DNA of 64,000 bases from Syncephalastrum monosporum B8922. Its lineage: Eukaryota; Mucoromycota; Mucoromycetes; Mucorales; Syncephalastraceae. The translations under genes and the position numbers were made by a program. The notes below the pieces were generated by a model. It saw only the letters and a list, made by a program, of their open reading frames with translations. It was not told the DNA's origin and did no database searches. The stretch lies in the NCBI GenBank assembly GCA_000697355.1, contig JNEN01000858.1, forward strand, positions 62,001 to 126,000, in the 5' to 3' direction. Every line of letters starts with the position of its first letter. Positions within the stretch are counted from its first letter, which is position 1. Positions 11,840 to 24,786 of the stretch are shown here, piece after piece.

Positions 11840-12981
11840 TCTATAGAGCTGTTCAACTGATTGACAAGCAGGTGTTGGGTATCGTGTTCGTCAATAAAAT
11901 AGCACAGAAAAAAGGAATGAAGGTGAGCAAATGGAGAGGAGAGGAAGTTTGGGACCGGGAGGAAGAGGAAGTAAGCGTAAGTAGGAAAGAAAAGAAAGAG
12001 ACGGTGGGAGAAAGGGAAGAGGGACGAAATCGGGTGCAGGAATATCTCAGGTCTTTTTTTTTTTTTTTCTTCGTCAAATCAATGCAAGACTTGCACCTGG
12101 GGGTCTCAATAAATCAACAAAGAACTTTCGTGTGTATATATGAATGATGTAAGTGGACGGGAGAAGAGAAAAAGAGAGCGTACGCATATGTGTGTGTGTG
12201 TGCCTTCCAGCGACCTTCCCCCCTTTTTTTCCTTGTCTTCGCTCATGTGGTTTCATTTCACCATTTATAATACAAATATACAAGTAGGCCATACTCCCGC
12301 CCGCTCGCACTCTCTCTCTTACCCCTCTCCTCCTGGACAACCATCTACTTTTGTTATGATCTATCAATCGAGAAATTATCTGACACGTGTTTGCTCAATA
12401 CAGAGAAGCATGAATGCAAAAGGAACGAAACATACTATCATATACGCTGCAAATGTTGAACGGGGAGATGTGGCATGCGTCAGCACAAACATTAGGCGTC
12501 CATTTGTCACTCCGACTGACAACAACACGCCGCCATCTTTCTTTGACAACCTTTTACTCCACTCCCCTTTAGTCAGTATAGAGCAGTCCGACTTTCATGC
12601 TCGAATGGTGCCATAGTGCTACCCTTATGCATTTTGGGATCATCCGCAGGTGATCCGAGCGCGAGCTGTGTCACATCGATTCAGATAAAACCCACAAATC
12701 AGGGAAAGAGCGGAAAGCCATACAGGCGGGTGACGCACCAACCCTTTTTTTTTTCTGCCGTTCATTGATCGGATGCAGTCACTTTGTTTGAATATGGACG
12801 AGCTCCTGCATTTATTTTCCATGCTCCCATTGGGTCCCGCCTTTTTTTTTTTTTCTGAAAGAGATCCCTGTGCGCACGCACCCTTGTCTCCGACGCGCAG
12901 ATCAGTACCAACTTTGGATAAGCTATTCTTTGATATCACTCTTCCTTGCATATTACATAACGCAGCAAGTCGTTTTCTTTT
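11840..12981. promoter_or_regulatory. Divergent intergenic region between phosphatase and Taspase genes
   Basis: About 1.1 kb of promoter and leader DNA. It contains strong purine/pyrimidine asymmetry (plus-strand AG-rich 11910-12040, then a T tract at 12054-12069). No third gene is supported here; open frames on both strands are low-complexity and lack splice-consistent structure. Confidence 0.5.
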
Positions 12982-14588
12982 ATGTTTGTTGCTGTCCATG
13001 TGGGTGCAGGTATACCACAACCCTATTCTAACCCGAGCTGTTCCTTTGTTACAAGTGTATACTGACTTTGTCGGCCAGGTCACCTCGCCCGTTCCAAAGA
13101 GACGCGCTACCGAGCAGCCTGCGCACGGTAAATCACTTCTTCCTCCACACGAGACCCACCTCTTTCCCAGAAGTAACGTCTTTGCTTGCAGCGCGTGTCG
13201 TGCTGCGATGGCTATTCTTGAATCAGAATCAGGGACAGCGCTGGCGGCAGTGCAAGCTGCCATTATTGAGCTCGAGGTAAGTGCATTCTGCTATAGGATC
13301 CATATACAATCTCAACGAAGATGTAGGATGATCCTGCTACGAATGCGGGTAAGCGCAGCACGTGGATGACTTTGTATAGCTCACTGTGTACCTTAATAAG
13401 GTTATGGGTCCAACTTGACGCGTCAGGGTACCGTCGAATGTGATGCTAGTATTATGGATGGCCAACAAGGTGGCTTTGGCGCTGTGGCAGCCGTGGGCGG
13501 CGTCGTCAACCCCATCAAGGCAGCATATAAGATGTGTGAAAAGGGACGACAACTCGACATGCCAGGTGGGCTGGTTCCTCCCATGGTACTCGCTGGTCCT
13601 GAAGCGAAGGCATGGGCAGCCGCGCAAGGTGTGGCTACCGTCGACGCTGACCAACTGGCGTCTCCCAAGAGCGCTGAAAAGTATTGTCGCTATCTTCAGC
13701 AACTGGCAAGCGATGACATCCGTCAGGATACGGTCGGTGCCATCTGTCTCGATGCTCAGGGCCATTGCGCGGCCGGTGTAAGCAGCGGTGGAATCGCTCT
13801 CAAATCACCCGGACGCGTCGGTGAGGTAATTGAGAATAGAATACATTAAAGTACTGCTGGATACTTACATGTGTATCCAGGCTGCTGTCTATGGAGCAGG
13901 ATGTTGGGCACAGGATGCTACTCTGGACACACCAGGAGTCGCTTGCAGTGTTTCAGGTTAGTCATTTTGCCAACCATATACTGTTGATGGGTCGGGACGA
14001 ACCATTACATGCTCGGAAAAAGGGACGGGCGAACAAATCATGCGTACCTTGATTACAACCAAATGCATGAACACTGTCTTGGAACATGACGACGTACAGA
14101 CAGCATTATCAGATACAATAAACCGGTCCTTCCTTGGTAACTTATTCTGCATTTCAAACAACGCTATTGCTCATCGAGCGCGGTTAGGATCGCCTCTACT
14201 TCATATGTATACGGAACCGTCGATGGGGATGATCACCCTGCGATTCGAGAGGACGGACTCGGGCGACCTTCGTATGTTTTCTGACTCGTAGAGACGTCAT
14301 GCTCATGTAATTTCATGTAATTTTATAAGGTGCCGAGTTTTGGTATGCCCATGTCACAGATAGCATGGTGAGTGCGTTTCTATTATCGTGAGAGTCGTTA
14401 AGAGATGGCGGACTTACTCGAAGCGATATTGAAAGGGTATCGGCTATATGTCCTCGTCATCCGCGAAGCCAACGGTTTGTTTTTTACATGAATAACCAAA
14501 CGACCGTGGCTAAAATATAATGCAGACTTTTGTATCGCGTAAACCCAAGACCGAATCAATTCGGCTCTCTGGACAGCTAGTCCGCTGA
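12982..14588 (+). CDS. TASP1: Taspase 1 (threonine aspartase, Ntn-hydrolase)
   Basis: Self-processing protease of the type-2 asparaginase fold. The start ATG at 12982 gives [10 protein letters not shown], matching the VHAGAG start of the family core. Splicing in phase yields [53 protein letters not shown] (across two introns) and [20 protein letters not shown]. The autoprocessing site and catalytic nucleophile are in [20 protein letters not shown]; the Thr codon is 13730-13732. Next come [42 protein letters not shown] and [19 protein letters not shown], with the stop at 14586-14588. This follows human Taspase 1 almost segment by segment, with nine or more short introns. The long insertion of the human enzyme before the catalytic Thr is shorter here. 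Fungal substrates are unknown; animal ones are MLL and TFIIA. Confidence 0.95.
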
Positions 14589-14680
14589 ACTTCACAGACG
14601 CACCACCGTCCAAGTATCAATAGAGTACATATATTCATATATTTCGAGGGAAAAAAGAAGGAAATAGTAGGAGTATTTAT

Positions 14681-17327
14681 CTATAAGCTGGATTCACCAC
14701 GAGCAAGACGGGCATAGTCTTCTTGGGTGAAAGGCACATAGGTTTTGCCCTTAAGCCAGTAGATGGGCTGCTGGTCAGCGGGTATTTTGTCGAGGTCGAT
14801 GCCCTCGTTGCGGAGGCCGACTTTCTGCTGCTTAAAAGTGCCTGTCGAGTTCATGCTAGGCAAGAGACGAATAAAGACAGGGACAGCATAGCGCGGTAAT
14901 TCGCTCGCCAGGAGAGCGTACAGGGCCTCAAAGTCTATCTGCTTGGTATCGGACTTGAGCACAAGCGAGACCATACCAGCACGACCATCATGTTTCGGCA
15001 CCAGGACACCATATACGTTCGCTTCGGCGATACCAGGGAACATACTCACGACGTGGGTGACTTCGGTCGTTGAGACGTTTTCGGATTTCCAGCGGAAAGT
15101 ATCGCCCAGGCGGTCACAGAAATAGATCAGCCCTTCCTCGTTCTGGCGAAGCAGATCACCGCTGCGGAAGTACCTGTAGCATGGTTTATTAACAAACTTC
15201 CGTCAAACCACATACGGATGAACTTACATGTCTCCCTTTTGGAATACATTACGCAAAATCTTCTTCTCGGTCGCTTCCTTGTTACTAATAAGGCCGTAAA
15301 TTACCTCCACTGTGGTTTGTATCTTATTTTGCTCTCTTACCCATAGTACCCGTTAAATTTGAGTTGGCTGTCAGGATCCAGTTTGTTCAGAAACTCGCCA
15401 GGTTCATTGACGGCACACTATATGGAAGTCAAATATGAGACGATGGGATCGTATGAAACATGTGACCCGCATTACCTCAACACAGAAACCATCCTTGCCG
15501 CGGAAAGGCTCCTCCGTGATGGGATCGATCTTGATAAAGACGACGTCACGCTTGAGCAGCTGGCGAAGGCGAGCGAGCAGCCCCATGCGTCCAATGGCCC
15601 CCATGCCGTACTCGCCCTTGTTAAAGTTCATAAGGCCACCGAGACCTTCAGTCGCGCCGTAGAATTCACAGATGATGGGAACGTTGAATCTATGGCGAAA
15701 GGCAACTGCGCTAAATGCACTTGTTCTGTTTGCTTTGAAAAATATATACCTCTCACGGACTTGTTTCCACACATCAGGACGCATGCCATTGCCGTACATC
15801 AAACGTACGTTGTGCTTGTTTTCGAGCGGGTGGGGCTTGCGGTTGACCAAATAGCGGCACATTTCACCGATATACTAGAAGACGAGACAGCGAACAATGA
15901 GTATTATGACTTGTCATTGGCTTGTGCGGGCATACGTGGAAGATCGTGACGTCGTATTTCACACAGTCATCCCAGAATGACGAGGCCGAAAATTTGCGCG
16001 ACAAGACCAAGGTGGAACCAGCATAAAGCGAGGTGAAGGTCGATGTAAACACTACATCTCGTGTTAGACATATATGTAAAAATGGTGAACATATGTAGTG
16101 AACACTTGCGTCCAGTAGCGTGGTATAGCGGCAAAGTGCAGTAGAACACATCGCTGGACTGAACGGAGAGGTTACTGTAGTTGAACCACATGATCACTAA
16201 TAAAATGATTGAGTATTCACATGGTAAATGAAATCTGTGAAAGTAGGACGTACGGTTGAGCCGAAGATGCGAATTGATGGCAGCCTACACATAGAGAAAT
16301 AGCCAAATAAGCTGCGTTAATGCATATGTAACTTTTTTTCCCAGCGGTCTTTGGTTTTCTCACCTTTGGCATGCCCGTGGTACCACTTGTATAGACTAGC
16401 ACTGCCGCCTCACTCGGCTCTTCAAGCGCCAGCAAGCTCTCGTCCGTATCGGCATCGGTGTATCCTTTTTGTACGAGCAATTCTTGGTTGATCCCCTCGT
16501 AGCTGGGTGAGGTGCTCAGCTCAAATTCGTCATATGCAATCGGATTGAGGTTGAGTTCGTTCTGCAACGCGTCGGCGATCTCGTCCACTTGCTCGACATA
16601 TTGGGGTTCGAACAAAAAGGCGGAGCACTTTGCGATCCGAATACAATGAAGCAGGGGTTCGGCACGAAGATTATAGTTGATCAAGGCAGGCACGGCACCG
16701 ACCTGACTGATGGCCCAATATGTGATCAAAAAGGAGGGCGTGTTCGAGTACATCATACAGACGACGTCTAATCCAGTTCTTATTGGTGAGTTTGCCTGAG
16801 ACCCACACTTTTTTGAATAGGTTACACGTACCTTTCGGTTTCACATTGTGTGCCAAAAGATACTTAGCCTGAGATCAGCATGACACATTAACAATGGTGA
16901 GTCTACGTGTGAGAAAGGGATACGAATTGCTTTTTTTACCAGACGGTTGGACGCTATAATGGATGAGGATGAGTTTAGCACAGTCAATGCAGTGCATGCG
17001 AAAATGAAGCATACCTTTTACAAGTTCGCTGTAGGTATACGTCCTGTCTTCGAAAGCGAGACACACCTTGTCGGGCATGCTTTGTGCGTTCTCTTTAAGG
17101 CGATAATAAATATGCATCTTGTTACGGCGGCTCTTGACAACCAGCCTTAAGAATACTGTCAGATACGAACTGGTACAAGATTTGTAGGCTGAAAAGACTC
17201 ACTTGAGCAAGGATGCGACAGCCGAGCGAATGGTACGAGATTCGTCAGACAGGCCAAGTTTGGCGTCCACATGCATGCTGCCAAGCAAACCAAGTGCACC
17301 AACAGCGAAAGCTTCTGTACTTGACAT
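14681..17327 (-). CDS. Very-long-chain acyl-CoA synthetase / fatty acid transporter, copy A
   Basis: ANL-superfamily enzyme of the Fat1/FATP (SLC27) type: activates and imports long fatty acids. The start at 17327 gives MSSTEAFAVGALGLLGSMHV, a hydrophobic N-terminal segment. Later exons give YYRLKENAQSMPDKVCLAFE, TYTYSELVKG, VGAVPALINYNLRAEPLLHC, the AMP-binding loop [33 protein letters not shown] and the FATP motif [19 protein letters not shown]. The C-terminus is PIYWLKGKTYVPFTQEDYAR...SSL, stop 14681-14683. About ten introns interrupt it. It lies head-to-tail with copy B, which shares the order of motifs, so the pair arose by tandem duplication. Membrane location (ER/peroxisome/plasma membrane) is inferred from the family. 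Confidence 0.92.
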
Positions 17328-17611
17328 TAGGAATTTTCATACAGAAAAATGCACTATTCACTTGCCACTCATGATATCTAATTTCTTTGTAGGCGTAGGT
17401 AGGAGCGTAAAAAGAGGAGAAGTGGTAAAAGACGGAAAGGGAGAAAAGATGCGTCTCGCTGGCGGTGACGACAACAAATTCCGGTCGTTCATTTCCTTTA
17501 ATGCAATTTTGCGAAACCGCCATGACAAAACAAGATTAAAAAAAAGATCAGCCGTAGGTTTTTCCGTTCCACAAATGGTGGTGGTTAAATTGGTGGATTA
17601 TATAATGGTCT

Positions 17612-20111
17612 TTAGAGCTTGACTCTACCCTCCTTGATATCATCATAGTCGGCCTGAGTGAAAGGCGCATAGTGTGAGCCATCCTTGAGCCAATAGATGG
17701 GCTGTTCCTCCTGGGGGATCTTGTCGAGCTGGATACCCTGGTTTCTAAACTCTACTTTCTGATGTTTGAAAGTGCCTGTCGAGTTCATGGCTGCCACGAA
17801 GCGGAGAAAGACGGGCTGGGCGTATTTCGGCAAACGGTCCGAAACGTGCTTGTGGAACGCTTTAAAGTCAAGCGTGGCACCTGGCTTCAGGACGAGCGCA
17901 GCCATGCCCGCTCTGCCTTCGGTGGCGGGCACACTCGTACCGTACACGTTGGCTTCTGCTATCGACTCAAATTCATGCACCACCTGCGCCACTTCAGTCG
18001 TCGATACATTCTCGGCGTGCCAGCGGAACGTGTCGCCCAGTCGATCGCCAAACCAGAAGAGACCATCCGCAGAGATGCGGAAGAGATCGCCCGTGCGGAA
18101 GTACATGTCACCCTTCTTAAACACGTTCTCCATGACTTTCTTACGCGTTGCACCATCGTTCTTAAAGTAACCCGCGAACCGTACACGGCCCGCTTGATTT
18201 AATGCAATCAGTAGCTCACCGGGCTCGTCCGCTTTGCACTATATGGAGTCAGCTAGACGTGCTTTCGCTGTGCTTGATAACTTACTGGGATGCAGTGACC
18301 GTCTTTATCGAGCAAAGGTTCTTCCGTGATCGGGTCAATGCGGATGTTGATAACGTCTTTACGGATCATCCGCAGGAGCGGTCCATGCCGACCCACTGCA
18401 CCGGATGCGTACTCGTTCTTATTGTGATTGAAAAGACCGGCAGTACCTTCCGTCGCACCGTAAAACTCTGTGATCGTACCAATACCAAATCTACCATCGA
18501 CCCATAAGCTTAGAACGCTCATCTTTGCTCTTGCTCTTGACTTTACCTCTCGCGGAACCGGTTCCATACATCGGGTCGCATTCCGTTGCCGAACACAGCT
18601 CGCACCTTGTGCTTGCGTTCAAGCGGATGGGGAGGGCTGTTGAGCAGGTAACGACAGAGCTCACCAATGTACTGGAAAAACGTGACATTGTATTTGCAGC
18701 AATCATCCCAGAAACGACTGGCAGAAAACTTGCGAGCTAGGACGACCGTCGCACCCCAGATCATGGCCGGACCCGTCGACATCCACACTACCCCAGACTG
18801 TCAGTTTGACCACGCGACCTGTATCCGTATAGCTCACGAACTTACGCGCTGAACTGTGATAAAGTGGCATGCAACAGTAGACGACGTCATCTTTGCGCAC
18901 ACCAGAAATGGAACCAGCCATCCACATGGTGCCTAACACGAGAGTCAATGGGTCTTTCTTTTTAGAACATTGAGTGACTACTCACAGTTAATACGCCAAT
19001 GCGTGCCGATAGCCGCCTTAGGCATGCCCGTAGTACCACTATGATAACACCATTAGAGTTTTCTTTTTGCAATCTTAAGTAAGAATGTTCGCTTTACCTT
19101 GTAAAGATAAGCATAGCAGGATCCATGGGACCGACATTCTTGAGGTTCTTCTCATCCGGATCCTCGCGGCTGCACTGGCTCAAAGCATTGGGCGTCAACG
19201 CTGGGACACCAAGGGCGGAGGAGCCTTCTTCAAACTCGGTCGAATCACCATAAGCATACATAGGTACCCCAGCCTCACGGACACTGTCCGCTACGGTAGC
19301 GACCTGCTCGTCATAGACAGGATCAAAGAGCATCATCACGGCTTGGGATACCTTGATGCAATGGAGCAAAGGCTCCTTGGCTAGGTTGTTGTTGATAAAT
19401 GCAGGAACAGCACCGATTTTGCTGATCGCATAATAACTGATATACCAAACAGGTGAATTGGGCAGCATCGTGCATATAACATCTGTAATTGTCAAAAATT
19501 AACATACAAGAGTATATGACACAGTACTGTATACTTGCCTCCTTTTTTTATGCCTTGAGCTACGAGCCAGTTGGCCTGTTATGTCATGTCCACACAATGA
19601 GAAGCAGATCCAGGTATATGGAGTTCGTTATCTTACCAGCTGGTTGGAGGCTATAAAGTAGAAGTCAGCGATATGCATTCAATACGATAAACGATTACTA
19701 TGATAGCGCTGGTTGTTACCTGCTTCCATCTCGCGATACGTGTACGATCGATCCTCAAACAGCAAATAAACCTTGTCGGGATTTGCTTTGGCTTGCTCTT
19801 GGAAGCGATAGTAGATATGAAGCTTATCCTGGTAGCGTTTCATTTCAAAACTGTTCAGGAACGAAAAAATGAGGTGAATCGTTGGAGAAATGCGGGAGAA
19901 TATGTGTGCGTCGACGTCTTTACTTGAACGATATCAACAGGGCCGTGCGCAACTGTCGCAAGTCATGTCGGAGGCCCAAACTCGCGTCCAAATACATGGA
20001 CCCAAGAATACCGGCCGCACCAGCGGCAACGACAGGTCCGAGAGGAGCTATATATACTCATCAGTGCTCTATCACGACAGGAAGAACAGCCCAAGGAAAC
20101 CAACCAGGCAT
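17612..20111 (-). CDS. Very-long-chain acyl-CoA synthetase / fatty acid transporter, copy B
   Basis: Paralogue of the downstream copy. The exon at about 19930-20050 encodes [20 protein letters not shown], the counterpart of the hydrophobic N-terminus of copy A. Further on are [25 protein letters not shown] before a TKGTTGMPK-type loop region at about 19020-19120, [20 protein letters not shown], and [20 protein letters not shown] with [20 protein letters not shown]. The end is [17 protein letters not shown], stop 17612-17614. The true first exon is uncertain. A 7-nt exon (ATGCCTG at 20111) joined by a 57-nt intron gives a phase-consistent start, but other starts are possible. Copy A and copy B stops are 2.9 kb apart, in the same orientation. 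Confidence 0.9.
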
Positions 20112-20628
20112 GATGCAATGAGAGCACAGAGAGAAAGAGTGAGAATGAGAGAAGGAGAGAGGGAGGGAAGAAAGCAAAGACTCTGAGTCGAGAAAGGTTT
20201 GCCTAAATATACGTGGATCGGCGAGCGGACATGGCGCGTCCTAGAAACTCACACGGCACGTAATGATTCGACAAAGCTGATTCTCACGTCGCTCATTTTT
20301 ACCCCACACGCACTTACTGCACTACACTCCAGGGCTTTACTTTCTCTATTTCCCGAGACTCGGCTGCGTACCATCTACACGTGTACAATGATACGCTTTT
20401 TCACATCTAAGGGATGATTATACTTCATATATCCTGTACTTGTCAATATAGTAGGTTTTACTTTTTTTCTACGAATGAAAAAAGAAGGTATATTGTTTTA
20501 TGAAGTCAAAAAAAAAAAAGGGTTTATACATGTCATGCGGAAGAAAAATAGGAAGCGAGAGGACAGAAGGAGGAGGGAAAGAAGATACGTGAATGAAAGA
20601 TCAAAAGGAAACTATATGCAATCGCGGT
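20112..20628. other. Intergenic region upstream of acyl-CoA synthetase copy B
   Basis: About 500 bp between the start of synthetase copy B and the end of the Rim101 gene, both on the minus strand. It has a GA-rich stretch at 20120-20180 and A/T tracts. No gene seen. Confidence 0.5.
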
Positions 20629-22578
20629 TTACTGAACGTGAACAGGTGGACTCTGCACACAGGTATTCAAGTTGTTCTTTCGCTTGTTGTCTGCTCTTTG
20701 CGCATAAGCTTCATTCACTTGACGTCGGATGAGATTCAGGAGCGTCTTGTGCTGCCGTACTACATCATCTGGCTTGGTCTGTTTAGATTGAGATAGATTC
20801 GGGTACAGTGACGCCTTTTTGGATGGCTTGTCAGTGGCTGCATCTTTGGTGGTTAAATTGGACATGTCCTTGACAAGCATATCCATTACGGCCTTATTCT
20901 TTTGAGATAGACTCTCTTGCTTCTTTTCTGACCGTGTCTCATCTTTCGTAATTTCCCGGTCCTTCTCCTTGGTCGATTTCTTGGAGGACGTATCATTGGC
21001 CGCATTGAAAACATTAGCCAGTGTTGCAAGTTCCTTCCGGTTTTGATGGTCTGTGCTCTTGACTGGTTCAGCTGTCTTAGGTGCGTCTTGCTTGTCGACG
21101 ACACCATCTTCGGGGCTCTGGTGGGTCGTCTTACTGGGCTTCTTGTTGCCACTCATGTAGTTCATGGCAGTATGGACATCAGGCTCGAAACTGTGTATCG
21201 TTGCCAGGTCAGGGAAGGCCATCATATGGTCACGCTGGCCAGTGATGCCCATAGCAGGCGTCGCTGTGGATTGTAAGTGAGGCTGCTCCATTGGTACTAC
21301 GTTGCCGTAGTAGTCGGTGAGAGGGGCGGCAGTCATGGGAGCGGAACGCACATAAGGATCTTGCTGCTGGTCCTGGGAGGGATACATAGAAGCATGTTGC
21401 TGCTGATGTTGTTGCTCGTAATGGCTAGCCATCAAGGTCGGATCCATGCCCTGATTGGGGTACAGCGCGTTGTAGTTGCTGTTGTTGTCAAGCATCATGG
21501 TATCCTGTGACGGCTCAATATTGCTTGCCATGCGCTCGAGCCACGCGTTGATTTCCGAAAGCGCCTGATCGCTGCCAATATTCATGTTGAGGTCAGCAGG
21601 GGTCATGGCACCACTGTCCAGCATGCCCTGGAGCATATTGAGCTGGTTGGCAATATCTAAATGGTTATGAGCAACAACATCAATCATTAATGAGTGTGTC
21701 TTACCTGGAGTGTATTCGGGTGTCTCGAGATTGGGAAAAATCATATTGGAAAGAAGTTGGTCTGGCTGCTGTGTATTGGTATAATTTGGCTGCTGTTGCT
21801 GCTGCTGCTGTGGATGGTAACCAAAAGAGGGACGGATGCCCTGAGAGGGAACAGTGGGCTGCTTCAGCTCCTGCGAAAAGTGCTCAGACACAGATGTAGC
21901 AGGAGAAATCGTGCTGCTGGCAGAGGAGTGGTGCCAATGGTCGGAGGGCATATCTAGCAAGTCTCGTGTGAGATGGGCTAGACAGACAGGGCTTGACTTA
22001 CCATCGGAGTAGGTGCTTTGTGGAGGTGAGATCGGGACCCGGTGGGGAGAGAGGTGAGAGGAGCCCAACGGAGAAAGGACATCATACTGGGCTTGGCGTG
22101 GGGGAGTAAGAGGGTCCTGAATATAAGTATGCTGATGCTGCTGCTGCTGCTGCTGCGGCGGCGGCAGTTGCTGAAGGTGAGGGTCCTGTCGCTCTTCTGC
22201 GTGGATTTTCTCGTGCTTTTTTAAATCCTGCGGTCGTTTAAACGCCTTGTCACAGACCTAAAAAGTATTGCACAAAACGAGAAAAAATCATCAGTCGAAA
22301 ATCCGCTTATACAACAATGCTTTCTTTCTTACAGTGCAGCGGTGAGGCTTCAAAGGAACGTGGACTCGTAAATGACTCGTAATGTGGTCTCTCTTAATAA
22401 CGGAGACGTCGCATTGCTCCCAATGACAAGTCAAGCAGAGATTACCCGTCGACTTGCGGCCGACGTGGTCGTTTGTCAAGTGCGCATATAACAACTCAGC
22501 GTCGGTGTAAGTACGCTGGCAATTTTCCCAGCGACAGTGATAGACTGAAGGCTCGTAAGACGAAATCGGTGGCTCCAT
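20629..22578 (-). CDS. RIM101: Rim101/PacC-type C2H2 zinc-finger pH-response regulator
   Basis: Transcription factor activated at alkaline pH by C-terminal proteolysis. The start at 22578 gives [20 protein letters not shown]. Three C2H2 fingers follow, with [40 protein letters not shown] and, after an intron (about 22258-22332), [18 protein letters not shown]; these are diagnostic for PacC/Rim101. The rest is Q/P/S-rich. Near the C-terminus, SLYPNLSQ is a YPxL motif of the kind that binds Rim20/PalA; YPNQ and FPNL lie elsewhere. The C-terminus reads [15 protein letters not shown], stop 20629-20631. Two further introns (after YSDG at about 21955-22005, and after EYTP at about 21656-21703) are multiples of three without stops, so unspliced RNA would also be readable. 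Length is about 590 residues. Confidence 0.93.
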
Positions 22579-24786
22579 TATCAGTATGATAGGCTGGAGA
22601 AGAAGTGGTAAAGATGAGAAGAAGAAGGCGGGTCCACTTGAAAAGGAGAGCGAAGAAAAGTAATGCCAAGAGCGATAATGTGCCAAGACAGGGTTCTCCA
22701 CAGCGTAAAACCACTTCGCCCAAAAATAGGCGAGCTTGGCATACCTTTTACGGTAACGGACTTTCAATCTCTGCCTAATAGATGGTAGTCTCTCATGTCT
22801 CTCTTTTACTTTTTTTTCTATGGTCTGCTTTGGTTCCACTCAGAAGACTTTTTCATACCATGAGAGACTCTATCACCTTTATTTGTGCATAATTGTGCCC
22901 AAAAATACTTTATATTGAGAACAATATGGCGGCATGCAATCTGATATACAAGGAAGGACCTTTTTTTTTTTTTTTTTACTTGGTAATGAATGCATGTGCG
23001 TCAAATGCATTTTTTACTCTGTTATTGAGACGCAAAGAACGCGTGCGTTTCGGAAACCCTGCTTAGCTTTTCCTCTTTAAAACCATCATTCTGTCACGTC
23101 ATATTTGTGCTTAGCAATAAACAGCTATGTGGTTGGTACAACATGGTTTGTCTCGGCAACACCGGTACTTCAAAGATCGTCCATCCCCTGGCTCTCACTG
23201 CACACTTTTTCTTTTTGCGCAACTCCAATTTCGACGGTGCACAGTCAAAGCAATTATAGGCATTCTCACGTCCATACATAGACATGTGGACAACAACAAT
23301 GACCATTATAAATTGTTACCGCAGCAGCTCAGTGCGCCAAAAGCTAATGCATTTTTTTTTTCGTATCATTCACCACGTCATTTACCAAAACATTTTTCCT
23401 TTCCCTTTTCTTTTCGTGTGTCTCGGCTGATCCGATAGGGTACGTGCATTGTATGTGGCTGGTGTAAATGTAGCAAAGTTATGTACGTCCCGACCAAGAT
23501 CGCCATCAGTCCCCTTTTTGAATAACAGACAAGGACAAGATATTACTTCCTCTTTTCATTTTTTTTCTTGGCATCCATGACATCTTTTTGATCACTACAA
23601 ATTAGTCTACGTAGAAAAAATGATACTCTCTCCGGTTAAAACCATTACCGTGGCTCCCTTTGTGTATGTTGTGGCGCCAACAGCCACTGGCTTTGTGTGG
23701 TACATAAACCCGATCGGTATACCGAAAACCAATCAGTCGCAAAGGCATGGTTCATATCCCGATACAATCAAAGAAAAGGTACGCTCGCAACGGAGGGCAA
23801 AAGTATGTAGGCAGATATGTGAGTAACAAGCATTTGAGGAGCTATATAAGTGTACTTTTTCTTCATTACCTGAGGAGATTATCTTTCTCGGTTTCGACAG
23901 TCGCCGTTATTCAAATAAATTTGAATATTCAGCATATTTCGGTGCTGAGCACGGCTCATTGTTCTTCGACATCTTATATGTGGAAGCTGCTGGGATTGAA
24001 AGCGACTGAAAAAAAAAAAAAAATAGGAAGTAAAACAGCGGGGAGCACCAGGAGCCTACATAGACATTTGCCCATTCCGAGGTCGTTGGATAATGTTATT
24101 GTACGCATGTAAACTGCATGGCAGATCTTCCTGCAATCAACGGTATGCCCAGAAAGGACACTTTTTTCTCTAGCTACATAAATGAAGCTGTCCGAAAAGA
24201 CACTGGTCAACAATACCAGCGATAGGTATCTTCTTTTCTATTCTCTGGCTTTACGCATTTTGTGTAGAAACTCTCAATTCTAGCCAAACCACACATCTCA
24301 ACTTATCCCAGCTGCAAGCAGGATCTTCTCTCCAACAAATTGATAGAAGTCATATAGTAGATCGATATTTATTCGCATAAAATGGGTCAAACAATCTTTT
24401 CTGCTCATTCTTTATCACCGCATGTAAGTTGGACCGAGAAGTAAAAAAATCAGCATTAGATCAAACACAAGACGTGCAGGTCACGTGTACCCAGTCCGTG
24501 GTCTTTGTGAGAACGTTGGCAATTATCGTCTAGCGTTTCCTTCAGGATATGCATCATTTATGTAGCATCAGCAATTAGCATCCAGTGTATGACGCTGTAG
24601 CAGTAGCGAAATATTTATGTATCTTCCATTGAAGTTGGTGCCATATATTACGTAGGATGGTATAAGCGAAAAGGGATTATTGTTGACTTGAACAAAGGAA
24701 GGGAAAGGAATGAATTGGGTAATATGAGAGAACGGAAAAAATAACGCACAGCGCAATGAGATAAGTAGCAAGCACGACCAACGCAT
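22579..24786. other. 2.2 kb intergenic region, promoter side of Rim101
   Basis: No convincing coding frame on either strand. It contains a T18 tract at about 22961-22978 and an A13 tract near 24009. It is expected to carry the Rim101 promoter and leader and, at its right end, the 3' UTR of the acidic secreted protein gene. Confidence 0.5.

Noticed and set aside
12640..13263. 207-residue minus-strand open frame
   Set aside because: Antisense to the first Taspase 1 exons and promoter; the plus strand gives a consistent spliced Taspase protein.
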